Below are positions 18,304 to 28,336 of a stretch of DNA of 64,000 nucleotides, piece by piece. The position numbers and the translations under genes were made by a program. Numbering within the stretch: position 1 is the stretch's first letter; each line of letters opens with the position of its first letter. The notes under the pieces are model-generated. The model was not told the origin of the DNA. It ran no database searches and worked only from the letters and a program-made list of their open reading frames with translations. Source of the stretch: an uncultured Selenomonas sp. (GTDB lineage: Bacteria > Bacillota > Negativicutes > Selenomonadales > Selenomonadaceae); the NCBI GenBank assembly GCA_947167105.1, contig CAMVGU010000016.1:1-64000 (forward strand), written 5' to 3'.

Positions 18304-19371
18304 TTGCGCGCTATTTCCGTTGAGGATTTAAAGCCCGGCATGATACTGGCCCGCACGATCATCAATGAAGAACTGATTGTCGTGCTGTCAGAAAATACGC
18401 TTTTGACCAAAGCACATATCACAAGGCTCAGCTTCCTGAATATACCAGTCGTCTACATCAAGGATGAGTACGAACTCAGCAAGAACTACCAGACAGTCTC
18501 CAGTATCTTCAATCGCGGCAATGCTTTCGTGAAGGAATATGACAGCGTGGTACATACGGCTGAAAATATCTTCAAGGAAGCAAACAAGACCGGCACAGTC
18601 CCTGTCAAGAAGACCGAGACCATGATACACGACACGGTCGAGCCTATGGCCAAGAACAGCGGCGTCATTGACTACCTGTATGAGCTCAACCATATGGCTA
18701 CGGATGTCTATAATCATTCCCTGCGGGTTTCCATTCTGGCAGGTGTCATTGCCAAGTGGATGCATTTCGGCAAGAAGAAAACCAATGAGGTCATCCTGGC
18801 AGGCTTCCTGCACGACATCGGCAAATCCAAATTCACCCAGCGCTTGCTGGACAAGCATATCAAGACCCTGGAAGGCGAGGATTATGAAGCCTATATCCGT
18901 CATACGGTGGACGGACAGCATATGCTCAGTTCCGTGCCCAATCTTTCCGAGGGCGTAAAGCTTGCCGCAATGCAGCACCACGAGCGCATGGATGGCTCAG
19001 GCTTCCCCTTTGGCAGCACGGGCAAGGATATCCACGAATATGCACGGGTCGTTGCTATTGCCGATATTTATGACAATATCACGACAGAGCGCGAGGGCTT
19101 TGTCAAAGAGACACCTTTTGCGGCCATTGCCTACATCACCGAAAATATGTTCACCAGCCTGGACCCGCAGGTCTGCATGCCGGTGCTCACCCATATCAAG
19201 GATGCCTTCCTTGGCTCACGGGTGATGCTCTCGGATGGCACTAAGGGCATCATTGCTGCCTATCCGAAGGATTACGCCGCCCATCCCGTCATCAGCACGG
19301 AAGATGAGGAGGTCATTGACCTGAACAAGCATCCTGAGCTGCGCATCACGGAGTACAATCCCAAGCAATGA
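18304..19371 (+). CDS. HD-GYP domain protein (putative c-di-GMP phosphodiesterase)
   Basis: HSLRVSILAGVIAKWM...GFLHDIGKSKF...QHHERMDGSGFPFG. Confidence 0.93.
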   Translation: MRAISVEDLKPGMILARTIINEELIVVLSENTLLTKAHITRLSFLNIPVVYIKDEYELSKNYQTVSSIFNRGNAFVKEYDSVVHTAENIFKEANKTGTVPVKKTETMIHDTVEPMAKNSGVIDYLYELNHMATDVYNHSLRVSILAGVIAKWMHFGKKKTNEVILAGFLHDIGKSKFTQRLLDKHIKTLEGEDYEAYIRHTVDGQHMLSSVPNLSEGVKLAAMQHHERMDGSGFPFGSTGKDIHEYARVVAIADIYDNITTEREGFVKETPFAAIAYITENMFTSLDPQVCMPVLTHIKDAFLGSRVMLSDGTKGIIAAYPKDYAAHPVISTEDEEVIDLNKHPELRITEYNPKQ

Positions 19372-19373
19372 AA

Positions 19374-19406
19374 AAGACCCCCGTTCCTGAGCGGAACGGG
19401 GGTCTT
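19374..19406. terminator. Terminator-like hairpin between convergent genes
   Basis: AAGACCCCCGTTCC-tgagc-GGAACGGGGGTCTT. Confidence 0.75.
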
Positions 19407-19411
19407 GCTGC

Positions 19412-21121
19412 TTATACCTTGAATCTGGCGATCTGCTCCAGGAGTTTTTGCGAACTCTTCTGGGATGCATTGATCTTATCCATAATGTTATTGGCGTGCT
19501 CAGCCATATCGGTGACCTTCTCGGCAATACGCGTATTGCCAACTGCACCCTCATGTGTGGCCTTGGCGATTTCATCCATGGCCTGCACCATGGTCTCGAC
19601 TCCCTGGGTCAGCTCATGAGCCGAACGGCTGCTGGCCTGGGAGAAGCCATGCAGGTAATCGGCATCCTGCTTATATTGCTCGGCAGTACGACCCATGGCA
19701 TCATAATCGGCATTCACCGTGCCATCTATGAATTTCAGGATATCAAAGGCTCCCTGGGAAAGGTTATCCACGGCAGCCGTGACCTGTCCCGTAAGGCCCT
19801 TGATCTTATCCGCAGTCTGGGTGGACTGCTCCGCCAGCTTTCTGACCTCATCCGCCACAACGGAGAAGCCCCGCCCGGCCTCACCGGCCCTGGCCGACTC
19901 TATGGCGGCATTCAGCGCCAACAGGTTGGTCTGCTCCGCGATTTCCGCGATGTCCCCGGTCAGCTGCTCGATATTGGATACAACCTTGGCTGATTCAATG
20001 GCCTTCTCCAAAGACACCTTGGTGTCCTCATAGATGCGGTTCGATGCCTCGATGGAGCGGGCCGTGCTTTCCTTCAGCTTCGCGGCCCGGTCATCTATTT
20101 CCTCCGTGTAGCTTTGGCTCTGTTTGGCCTCCCTGGAGGTTTTCTCTATGGATTCCTTCAGCTTGTCGCTGATATTCTGCAGGTTCACCGTGGAAGCAGC
20201 AGTTTCCTCCATGCCTGCCGCCATCTGCTCTGTGGTCGCCGACATATCCTGGGTGCTTTCATTCAGCTTCTCCAGGAGGGCCCTGATTTCATCCACCATG
20301 GCAGCATTGGCCTGTGACTCATCATGCACATTCTTCATGATGCTGCGCAAAGACTTCTGCATCTTGGAGACGGCCTGCACGACCTGCCCCACTTCGTCCC
20401 GGCGGCGGGCCAGTTCTTCGGGGATGTCCTGAGTGAGATCCCCCTCCGCCACCGCGTTCAGCTTCATAATGGAGCCTTCCAGGGGCTGGGCGATATCACG
20501 GGCAATCATCAGGGCAAAGACTGTGCCGACAATCAGGCCTATGACAATGATGGCAATAAAGAACTTGATGGATCTGCTGTAGGCAACCATGGCCTCACCG
20601 TAGAGCTGCTTGCCCTGAAAGACATTGTCCGGGGTCAGGACGGCAAGGGCATTTTCCACATTGCGGATGGATTGCAGATCCTTGAACATTTTGACCCTGT
20701 CCGACTGCTCCGTGCCGTAGGACTTGATGCCCCCCACCTTTGCCGTGGCATCGCTCAGGCTTTGCTCTATCTGCCCGATGGCTTCCTGGGCTCTCTCGCT
20801 CTTGTCTATCTCCTTAATCTTGGCTATATCTCCCTGTATGCTGCCCAGGCGTCCCGTCATATCATCCAGCAGGAGCTGACGGTCAGAAGGAACATAGTTC
20901 CTGAGCAGCAGGTAAGCCGCGTCCACATCAATGGCCCGCAGGTGATTATTTGCATCATTCAGGTACTGGGTGGTCATCAGATTCGAGTTGTACATTTCCT
21001 CAACTACAGTCTCTGACTGGCTGTTGTAATAGATGCCTATGCCCGCGATGACCACGACAATAACCAGCATCACACAGGTGAGCAGCAGGACTTTGATACG
21101 CACCGCAAGATTCTCAAACAT
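19412..21121 (-). CDS. Methyl-accepting chemotaxis protein
   Basis: [38 protein letters not shown] hairpin motif; two TM segments; 4HB-like sensor. Confidence 0.96.
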   Translation of the reverse strand: MFENLAVRIKVLLLTCVMLVIVVVIAGIGIYYNSQSETVVEEMYNSNLMTTQYLNDANNHLRAIDVDAAYLLLRNYVPSDRQLLLDDMTGRLGSIQGDIAKIKEIDKSERAQEAIGQIEQSLSDATAKVGGIKSYGTEQSDRVKMFKDLQSIRNVENALAVLTPDNVFQGKQLYGEAMVAYSRSIKFFIAIIVIGLIVGTVFALMIARDIAQPLEGSIMKLNAVAEGDLTQDIPEELARRRDEVGQVVQAVSKMQKSLRSIMKNVHDESQANAAMVDEIRALLEKLNESTQDMSATTEQMAAGMEETAASTVNLQNISDKLKESIEKTSREAKQSQSYTEEIDDRAAKLKESTARSIEASNRIYEDTKVSLEKAIESAKVVSNIEQLTGDIAEIAEQTNLLALNAAIESARAGEAGRGFSVVADEVRKLAEQSTQTADKIKGLTGQVTAAVDNLSQGAFDILKFIDGTVNADYDAMGRTAEQYKQDADYLHGFSQASSRSAHELTQGVETMVQAMDEIAKATHEGAVGNTRIAEKVTDMAEHANNIMDKINASQKSSQKLLEQIARFKV

Positions 21122-21134
21122 CTGGCTGCCCTCC

Positions 21135-22073
21135 TTACTTCAGATACTGCGCGACATTCTCGCGTGTGATGGATGTATACGGCACCTCAATATCTGCAGG
21201 AGTTCCGCCCTGCAGTGAGGCTTTCACCAATTCAAATGTGGCCTTAGCCTGCCCCTCGGCATCCTGCTTGACGGTCTGGCTGAGATCGCCCGCAGCTACG
21301 GCCTTCAGCCCCGGCTCTGTTGCGTCCACAGCCGAAATGAAAACGCCTTGCAGACGGCCTGCCGAGCGCAGGGCAGCTATGGCACCGAGGGCCATGCTGT
21401 CATTGCCACAGATAACTCCGTCAATCTTGGGGAACATCTCCAGCCACAGGGACATGTCCTTCATGGCTTCCGCCGTGCTCCACTGGGCATCGGCCATAGC
21501 CAGAAGCTCTATATCCTTGCGCGTGTCCAGGCAATTTTTCTGGAAGCTTTCCCAGCGCTGGTCTGCCGACTTCTGCCCGCTTGTGCCCTTCAGATAGACG
21601 ACCTTGGCATTCTGGGGCAGATTCTTGACCATAAACTCTGCCTGCAGGCGGCCGGCTTCCAGGTCATCGGAATAGGCCTTGAAGCTCTCCCCGCCCTCTG
21701 CATAGCGATTCACGCTGATAATCGGAATGCCAGCCTCATTGGCCTGCTTGACCGTGGGGACGATAGAGACACCGTCCACGGGAATCAGCACAATAGCGCT
21801 GGGCTTCTTTTCAATGACCTCCGCTATCTGGTCGATCTGCAGATTGCCATCCCCCTTGCCGTCCAGGTACTCCACTTGCCAGCCTGCGCTGTCCGCCTGC
21901 TGCTTGAAGGCAGCTTGCAGACTGTCCGTAAAGGCATCACCGTTCTGATGGTTGGCATAGATTATGGTGCCGTTGCCGCTGCCTGCACCGCCGCAGGCAG
22001 TCAGGCTGAAACTGGCCAGGCCTGCCAGTGCCAGCGCCATAATTTTCTTTTGCAATGCTGTCTTCAAAGCCAT
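21135..22073 (-). CDS. Sugar-type periplasmic-binding-protein-like lipoprotein
   Basis: Lipobox [48 protein letters not shown]. Confidence 0.9.
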   Translation of the reverse strand: MALKTALQKKIMALALAGLASFSLTACGGAGSGNGTIIYANHQNGDAFTDSLQAAFKQQADSAGWQVEYLDGKGDGNLQIDQIAEVIEKKPSAIVLIPVDGVSIVPTVKQANEAGIPIISVNRYAEGGESFKAYSDDLEAGRLQAEFMVKNLPQNAKVVYLKGTSGQKSADQRWESFQKNCLDTRKDIELLAMADAQWSTAEAMKDMSLWLEMFPKIDGVICGNDSMALGAIAALRSAGRLQGVFISAVDATEPGLKAVAAGDLSQTVKQDAEGQAKATFELVKASLQGGTPADIEVPYTSITRENVAQYLK

Positions 22074-22157
22074 CCCAAGCCCTCCCTGACAGAAATCACA
22101 TCATTAATATACCATTGTATTTATTTCTGCATATCACGAGCAAATCCTGCCCGGCAA

Positions 22158-22192
22158 GAAAAAAAAGCAGGCGCTGCTCTGCGTCTGCTCAT
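22158..22192 (-). terminator. Terminator of the efflux operon
   Basis: Minus GCAGACGCAGAGCAGCGCCTGC then TTTTTTTT. Confidence 0.7.
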
Positions 22193-22196
22193 AATC

Positions 22197-23495
22197 TTAT
22201 TCATATCTCAGGGCCTCTATCGGGTCCAGCTTTGCCGCCTTCCTCGCCGGGTATATGCCGAAGAACAGGCCGATGCCCACAGAGAAGAAAAAGGAGACAA
22301 AAATCGGCAAGGGCGTGATGACCGTGGTCAGGCTGCCCAGGCTTGCCCCCAGGTATTCCACCAGCTTGCTGGCACCGCAGCCCAGCACTATGCCGATAAC
22401 ACCACCCACAATGCCGATAACCATGGACTCAATCATGAATTGCAGCATGATATCATGGTAGGTGGCCCCCAGCGCCTTCCTGATGCCGATTTCCCTGGTA
22501 CGCTCCGTCACGGAAACCATCATGATATTCATGATGCCGATGCCGCCCACCAGGAGCGAAATGCCGGCGATGCAGCCCAGCAGCAGCGTCAGCATGGATG
22601 TGCTCTGGCTGACGCTCTCCATGATGCTCGTAAGGTTACGGACATGGAAATCATCCTCCTTGCCGCCCACAATATGATGGCGCTGCCTGAGCAAAGTTTC
22701 CACATTTGCCTGCACCTCATCCATGGCCTCCTGGCTCTCCACCTGCAAATTGATGGACTGCACGTAGGTGATGCCCATCATGCGCTCCTGGGCTGTGGTC
22801 AGAGGGATGTAGACCATATCATCCTGATCCTGGCCCATGGAGGACTGCCCCTTCGATTCCAAGAGGCCGATGACCTTGAAGGGCTGGTTATTGACGCGGA
22901 TGTTTTTGCCCACCGGGTTCTCTGTGCCGAACAAATTCGTTGCCACGGTGGTACCGATAACGGCAACACGCTGGCGTTTGTTCATATCATCCTGGGTGAT
23001 AAAGGAGCCGTAGCCGATGGTGAGGCTGCGTATCGAGAGGAATTCCGGTGTCACCCCCTGCACGCTCGTGTTCCAGTTCTGATTGCCGTTCACCACCTGA
23101 TAGGAGGAAGAAACTGTGGGCGACACGTATTCTATCTTTTTGATTTTCTCCTTGATAGCCAGTGCATCGTCGTATTTCAGGGTCTGCATGGAGCCGGCTG
23201 CCCCCCGCACGCCGCCTCTGTTAGAGGAGCCAGGGGAAACGATCAGCATATTGGAGCCCAGGCTGGCAAAGGAGTCGGTCACATTGGATTTCACCCCCAT
23301 ACCCACCGATACCAGGGCGATAACGGCGCCCACACCGATGATGATGCCGAGCATGGTCAGGAGGGTGCGCATCTTATTGCCTTCGAGGGCGGTGATGGCC
23401 ATGAGGAAGCACTGCCTGACAGCGTTCAGCCAGGAGGGGTGTGCCTTGGCTGTGAAGGGGGGCAGCTTGAAGGACTGCTCCTTTTCAGACGACAT
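22197..23495 (-). CDS. MacB-type ABC transporter permease
   Basis: MRTLLTMLGIIIGVGAVIALVSVGMGV; TREIGIRKALGATYHDIMLQFMIES. Confidence 0.94.
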   Translation of the reverse strand: MSSEKEQSFKLPPFTAKAHPSWLNAVRQCFLMAITALEGNKMRTLLTMLGIIIGVGAVIALVSVGMGVKSNVTDSFASLGSNMLIVSPGSSNRGGVRGAAGSMQTLKYDDALAIKEKIKKIEYVSPTVSSSYQVVNGNQNWNTSVQGVTPEFLSIRSLTIGYGSFITQDDMNKRQRVAVIGTTVATNLFGTENPVGKNIRVNNQPFKVIGLLESKGQSSMGQDQDDMVYIPLTTAQERMMGITYVQSINLQVESQEAMDEVQANVETLLRQRHHIVGGKEDDFHVRNLTSIMESVSQSTSMLTLLLGCIAGISLLVGGIGIMNIMMVSVTERTREIGIRKALGATYHDIMLQFMIESMVIGIVGGVIGIVLGCGASKLVEYLGASLGSLTTVITPLPIFVSFFFSVGIGLFFGIYPARKAAKLDPIEALRYE

Positions 23496-24207
23496 CCATC
23501 ACGACCCCCTTTCCTTCATCACGGGTGATTTTCCCGTCCCGCACTAAAAGCTGACGGCTGGCGCAGGCCGCAATCTCAGGCTCATGGGTGACCAGGATGA
23601 TGGTGCGCCCTTCCCTGTGCATGGCCTCAAAGATGCCCATAATATCCTTGGTTGATTTCGTATCCAAGTTGCCGGTAGGCTCATCTGCCATGATGATATG
23701 TGGCTCATTGACCAGGGCGCGGGCTATCGCCACCCTCTGCCGCTGGCCGCCGGACAGTTCGTTCGGCTGATGGTCGGCCCTGTCCTCCAGCCCCACCGCC
23801 CGCAGGCATTGCAGCGCCCGCTCCAACCTGTCCCGCTTGCCTACGCCTGCGTAGACCAGGGGCAGGGCCACATTTTCCAATGCCGTGATGCGGGACAGCA
23901 GATTGAAATTCTGGAAGACAAAGCCGATCTTCTTGTTGCGCGTAACGGCGAGCTGGTCATCCGACAGTCCCGCCACTTCCTCGCCGTCCAGCTTGTAGGA
24001 GCCCACCGTGGGCCTGTCCAGGCAGCCCAGGATATTCATCAGCGTGGACTTGCCTGAGCCGGAAGGGCCCATCAGGGCGGCAAATTCCCCCTGATGGATA
24101 TTGAGGTCGATGCCGTTAAGGGCCGCCAGTTCCTCGCCGCCAATCTTATAGATTTTTTTGATGCCCGTGAGCCTGATGGTCACATGGCGCTTGTCTGTTT
24201 CTGCCAT
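23485..24207 (-). CDS. MacB/LolD-type ABC transporter ATP-binding protein
   Basis: [44 protein letters not shown]. Confidence 0.95.
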   Translation of the reverse strand: MAETDKRHVTIRLTGIKKIYKIGGEELAALNGIDLNIHQGEFAALMGPSGSGKSTLMNILGCLDRPTVGSYKLDGEEVAGLSDDQLAVTRNKKIGFVFQNFNLLSRITALENVALPLVYAGVGKRDRLERALQCLRAVGLEDRADHQPNELSGGQRQRVAIARALVNEPHIIMADEPTGNLDTKSTKDIMGIFEAMHREGRTIILVTHEPEIAACASRQLLVRDGKITRDEGKGVVMDVV

Positions 24208-24222
24208 GTCTGCCTCCCGATA

Positions 24223-25362
24223 TTACAACGGAGGCCCGCCCGGATGACCGCCGCTCCTCTTGGAAGTCGTCGTTGACTTGGAAGCCGTATAGGTGGAAAC
24301 GACTTCCTCGCCCTCTGAGAGTCCCTCCAGAATCTCCGCGTATTCATCACTGTAAATGCCCGTTGAGACATAGCGGTTTTCCTGGGAGCCGTCCGGCTGC
24401 TTCACTACCACATAGGAGCCGTTGGAATCTGTCTTTAAGGTGGAAATGGGCACAACCAGGGCCCCGGCCTTATCCGCCGTATTGATTTCCACCCGGGCGG
24501 TCATGGCTGGCAGCAGCAGCCCCTCTGGATCATCCACGTCAAGGGTCACATAGTAATAGATGACACTGGCAGAGCTGGTGCTGGAGCTGGACGTACTGGA
24601 GCTGGACGTATCCCAGGAATTGGCAGTATCGGTCTGGGAAATCTTCGACACCCTGGCCGTAAAGGTCTTGCCCGTATAGCTGTCCACCGTGAAGGTGGCT
24701 GTCTGCCCCACTTTCACGCTGCCTATATCCGTCTCATCCACCTTGGCCTGGATCTGCTTGCTGGACAGGTCTGCAATACGCATGATAACAGTCGGGTTGC
24801 TTGTGCCCTGCACAGCCATCGTGCCCGGCGTCTTGGGCTCACCCACCACCACTCCATCCATCGGTGATGTGATAACAGTCTCGTTCAGGTCGCTTTCCGC
24901 CTCTGACAGCTTGGACACAGCCGTCTCATAGTTATAGGTGGCCGTTTCCAGATCCGCATCCGTTTCCGCACCGATATCGTGCAAATACTTTGAGCGGTTG
25001 TACTTGGCCTGCCTGTTCGTGACTTCAAATCTGGCCTGGTCGCGCTGGGCTTCAAAGTCCTTGCCGTCCAGTATGGCTATGGTCTGGCCTGCAGTCACCG
25101 TATCATTCTCCTGCACCAGCACGCTCTTGATGCGGGCGGTGATTTTCGAGCTGACCTCCACGGAGTCCACCGGGCGGATAGTGCCCGTGGCGGAGACCGT
25201 GGACCTGATATCCATGCGCTGCACCGGCGTTGTCTGCACGGCCGCCGCCTGCTCCGCTGCCTGCCTGGCCTGGTAATAGCCGTAGCCCCCATAGGCTACA
25301 CCCGCCAGCAGCAGGACGGCAATGCCGGCAACCACCAGTTTTTTATTGATATTAAATGGCAT
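24223..25362 (-). CDS. MacA-type periplasmic adaptor subunit (HlyD family)
   Basis: VSATGTIRPVDSVEVSSKITARIKSVLVQENDTV; PMDGVVVGEPKTPGTMAVQG. Confidence 0.93.
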   Translation of the reverse strand: MPFNINKKLVVAGIAVLLLAGVAYGGYGYYQARQAAEQAAAVQTTPVQRMDIRSTVSATGTIRPVDSVEVSSKITARIKSVLVQENDTVTAGQTIAILDGKDFEAQRDQARFEVTNRQAKYNRSKYLHDIGAETDADLETATYNYETAVSKLSEAESDLNETVITSPMDGVVVGEPKTPGTMAVQGTSNPTVIMRIADLSSKQIQAKVDETDIGSVKVGQTATFTVDSYTGKTFTARVSKISQTDTANSWDTSSSSTSSSSTSSASVIYYYVTLDVDDPEGLLLPAMTARVEINTADKAGALVVPISTLKTDSNGSYVVVKQPDGSQENRYVSTGIYSDEYAEILEGLSEGEEVVSTYTASKSTTTSKRSGGHPGGPPL

Positions 25363-25365
25363 TGC

Positions 25366-26745
25366 CTACTTCACCCCGTTACGTTTGGTTTCCTCAGCCA
25401 GCTCGCCTGCCGCATCCACGGCCGCAGGCATTGTCTCCAGCAGCCGGTGAGATGCAGTGCGCTCTGTCTCCGTGAGCCCTAAGCCCATCTTGTTCTCGAC
25501 TTCCGCCTTATAGCGTGCGTAGTCGTACTGGGCGCTGATATAATTCAGCCTAGCCGTGGACAGCGCCAGCTGCGCATCAATGATATCCAGCATCAGGCCC
25601 TCGCCGGCACGGTACTTCTCCCTGGCGATATAGTAATCTTCTTCAGCCTGCTGCACGGCATCCGAAGTGGACTTGAAGCGCTTCTCCGCCTCACGCATAT
25701 TATAGTAGGCCTGCCTGAGCTCCAGATCCGTCGTTTCCCGATCCTTCTGCAGGTTCAGCTTGGCGATATCCAGCTCTGTCTCTGCCGAGTCCACCTGCGC
25801 TCTGGTGACACCGCTGTCAAAAATCTGCCAGCTTACCCCGACCCCCGCCGAAAAGCTGAGGGCAGAATCACTGGAAGGATGAAAATCATTGGACTGGCTT
25901 GTGCCCATGCTTAAATCAATGCTGGGCAGATAGCCGGCTTTGGCCGCTTTCACGGACTGCTCCTTCTGCTCCACCTTGTAGGCATCCACCAGCAAATCCT
26001 TGCGGTGCAGGTGGGCGTAGACAATGGCTTCATCCATGGCTGTGTCGAATTGCTCGTAGCTGAAATCCGTCGTCAGATTGAGAGGCTCATTCCTGTCTAT
26101 ATTCAGCAGGTTGCGCAGTGTGGCCAAATCCACTTCATAGGCATTCTGGGCCTTGATCAGCGTCTGCTGGGCATCAGAGAGCTGCACAGAAGTGCGCAGC
26201 ACATCAATCCGCGCCTTGGAGCCTGCCGAGTAAAGTTGCTGCACATTGGTCAGATGAGCCCGGTAATTGTCCACGGATTCCTGGTCCACATCTATGGTCT
26301 TGCGTGCCTGCAAGGCATCATAATAAGCCTTGACGACCTGCAGCTTCAGATTTTCACGGCCGCGCTCCGTGGTAAGAAGAGCTGTATCTACGCCCAGTTC
26401 CGCCGAGCGGATATTCGCCTGGTTCTTGCCTCCCGAATAGAGAGGCAAGCTGCCATTCAGGCTCAGCACATTGCCGGTGAAATGTTCCGTTGACTCTGTC
26501 TTGCTGAAGCTCACTCTGTCGCTGGCACTGACGCTCACGCCATTATTGCCCCTGGCCTGGCGCAGGGCTGCCTCCGCAGACTCCTCCCCCTTCTGCGTCA
26601 CACGCAGCTCCGTATTCTGCGCCAAGGCCAGCTCGATGGCCTCCGGGAGGGACAAGTCCGCCGCCTGCGCCGGTCCCGCAAACGGCAATCCCCAGGCCAG
26701 CGCTCCCAGCGCCAGCCCCAGCGCCTGACGGCTGCACTTCTTCAT
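25366..26745 (-). CDS. TolC family outer membrane protein
   Basis: Signal peptide; LSLPEAIELALAQNTELRVTQKGEESAEAALRQARG; start after GGAGGCGGGAAC. Confidence 0.93.
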   Translation of the reverse strand: MKKCSRQALGLALGALAWGLPFAGPAQAADLSLPEAIELALAQNTELRVTQKGEESAEAALRQARGNNGVSVSASDRVSFSKTESTEHFTGNVLSLNGSLPLYSGGKNQANIRSAELGVDTALLTTERGRENLKLQVVKAYYDALQARKTIDVDQESVDNYRAHLTNVQQLYSAGSKARIDVLRTSVQLSDAQQTLIKAQNAYEVDLATLRNLLNIDRNEPLNLTTDFSYEQFDTAMDEAIVYAHLHRKDLLVDAYKVEQKEQSVKAAKAGYLPSIDLSMGTSQSNDFHPSSDSALSFSAGVGVSWQIFDSGVTRAQVDSAETELDIAKLNLQKDRETTDLELRQAYYNMREAEKRFKSTSDAVQQAEEDYYIAREKYRAGEGLMLDIIDAQLALSTARLNYISAQYDYARYKAEVENKMGLGLTETERTASHRLLETMPAAVDAAGELAEETKRNGVK

Positions 26746-26879
26746 GTTCCCGCCTCCAATGTATCCCTTACAGATTTTTTTCATACTAACATATCATAGC
26801 ACAATCATAAATCATGGTATAGAGTAAAAGTTATTTCTTGTGAATACATTAGGCTGCCATTAGGATTGGATTAAATCTG

Positions 26880-28334
26880 TCAGCTTTGCTGCATGATGCT
26901 GTAGCTTTCCGGGTGCATTTCCGGGCGGGCTGTTACCTTCAAATCAAGTCCGAATTCGGCAGACAGGTTCATCAGTATCTGATTCTGTTGCAATTCTTCC
27001 GCTACATGGGGATGTACCTCCAGCTCATAGCCGGCCTCGGCATGGCTTTTCCTTTCCATGCGGCGGATATCCCTGGATATGCGGATGCTGACAGTCTCCG
27101 GGCTTTCGACCCGGCCGCAGCCGTGGCAGATGGGACATTCTGCATAAATCAGGCTCTCCAGATTGGCACGGGACTTCTTGCGGGTGATTTCCACCAGCCC
27201 CAGGCTCGTAATGTCCACAATGCTCATTTTCGTGCGGTCTTTTTCCGCCAGTTCCCGCAAGCGCTGCAAGAGACTTTCCTTCTGTGCTTCCGTCTCCATA
27301 TCAATGAAATCGCAGATGATAATGCCCCCCAAATCACGCAGGCGAATCTGCTTCATGATCTCCGCTGCTGCCTCCAGATTGGCCTGATAGACCGTATCTG
27401 CCAGATTTGACTGGCCCACATACTTGCCGGTATTCACATCTATTACGGTCAGTGCCTCAGTCTTGTCTATGACCAAAAAGCCGCCGCTTATGAGCTCCAC
27501 CTGCCGCGCACCTAGTTTTTCCAGTTCTTGCTCCACTTGGTATGCCTGAAAGAGAGGCTGCCTTTCCTCATAAAGCTGCACCCTCTCCGCCAGCTCCGGC
27601 ATCAGGGCTCTTGCCAGTTCAGAAGCGCGTCCGTATGCTTCGGCATTATCTATTACCATCTTGCCCACATCTTCGGTCAGGGAATCACGCACCACCCGGA
27701 TCAGAAGATCCGCATCCCTGTAAAGCAGGCTGCTGCGCTTCTGCCCTTTGAGTCGGAAGCGGGCCATAATGCCCTGCCAAAGCTGCACCAGGCCCTGTAC
27801 TTCGGCGGACAGTCGCTTTTCTGAGGCTCCTGCCGCCGCCGTGCGCACAATCAGCCCCATGCCCTCCGGCAGCAGTTTTGCCGCCAGCCCGTGCAGGCGC
27901 TCACGCTCCGCTGCATCCGCAAGGCGGCGTGACAGACCTATATAAGAGGCTGTAGGCACCAGCACAAGCAAACGCCCCGGCAGGGAGATGTGCAATGTCG
28001 CCCGTGGCCCCTTGGAGCCCACAGCATCCTTGGTAATCTGCACGGGCAGCACCTGGCCCACATGAATTTTCTGCTTGGGATATTGGGCACCCGCTGCCTT
28101 TGCCTCCGGCGGCAGGCCATCCCCTATATACAGGAAGGCGTTCTTCTCCGCTCCTATATCTACGAAAGCCGCCTGCATGCCGGGCAGGACATTCTGCACC
28201 TTGCCTCTGTAAATATTGCCCACCAGATGCGCCTGTGAACTGCGCTCGTATTCCACCGATTCCAGCTCGCCTGCTTCATCCAGGACGGCAATGCGGGTTT
28301 CCTCTGGTACTATATTTGCCAGGATTGTCTTCAT
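26880..28334 (-). CDS. rng: Ribonuclease E/G family protein (RNase G-type)
   Basis: LVGNIYRGKVQNVLPGMQAAFVDIGAEKNAFLYIGD; LTVIDVNTGKYVGQSNL; CPICHGCGRV. Confidence 0.95.
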   Translation of the reverse strand: MKTILANIVPEETRIAVLDEAGELESVEYERSSQAHLVGNIYRGKVQNVLPGMQAAFVDIGAEKNAFLYIGDGLPPEAKAAGAQYPKQKIHVGQVLPVQITKDAVGSKGPRATLHISLPGRLLVLVPTASYIGLSRRLADAAERERLHGLAAKLLPEGMGLIVRTAAAGASEKRLSAEVQGLVQLWQGIMARFRLKGQKRSSLLYRDADLLIRVVRDSLTEDVGKMVIDNAEAYGRASELARALMPELAERVQLYEERQPLFQAYQVEQELEKLGARQVELISGGFLVIDKTEALTVIDVNTGKYVGQSNLADTVYQANLEAAAEIMKQIRLRDLGGIIICDFIDMETEAQKESLLQRLRELAEKDRTKMSIVDITSLGLVEITRKKSRANLESLIYAECPICHGCGRVESPETVSIRISRDIRRMERKSHAEAGYELEVHPHVAEELQQNQILMNLSAEFGLDLKVTARPEMHPESYSIMQQS

Positions 28335-28336
28335 TG

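Noticed and set aside
19374-19406. Hairpin as a possible riboswitch or small RNA
   Set aside because: Perfect short GC stem between convergent genes; a shared terminator is sufficient
21348-23528. 726-aa plus-strand ORF opposite the sugar-binding protein and MacB permease
   Set aside because: Shadow ORF spanning two minus-strand genes and the gap between them; no recognisable domain
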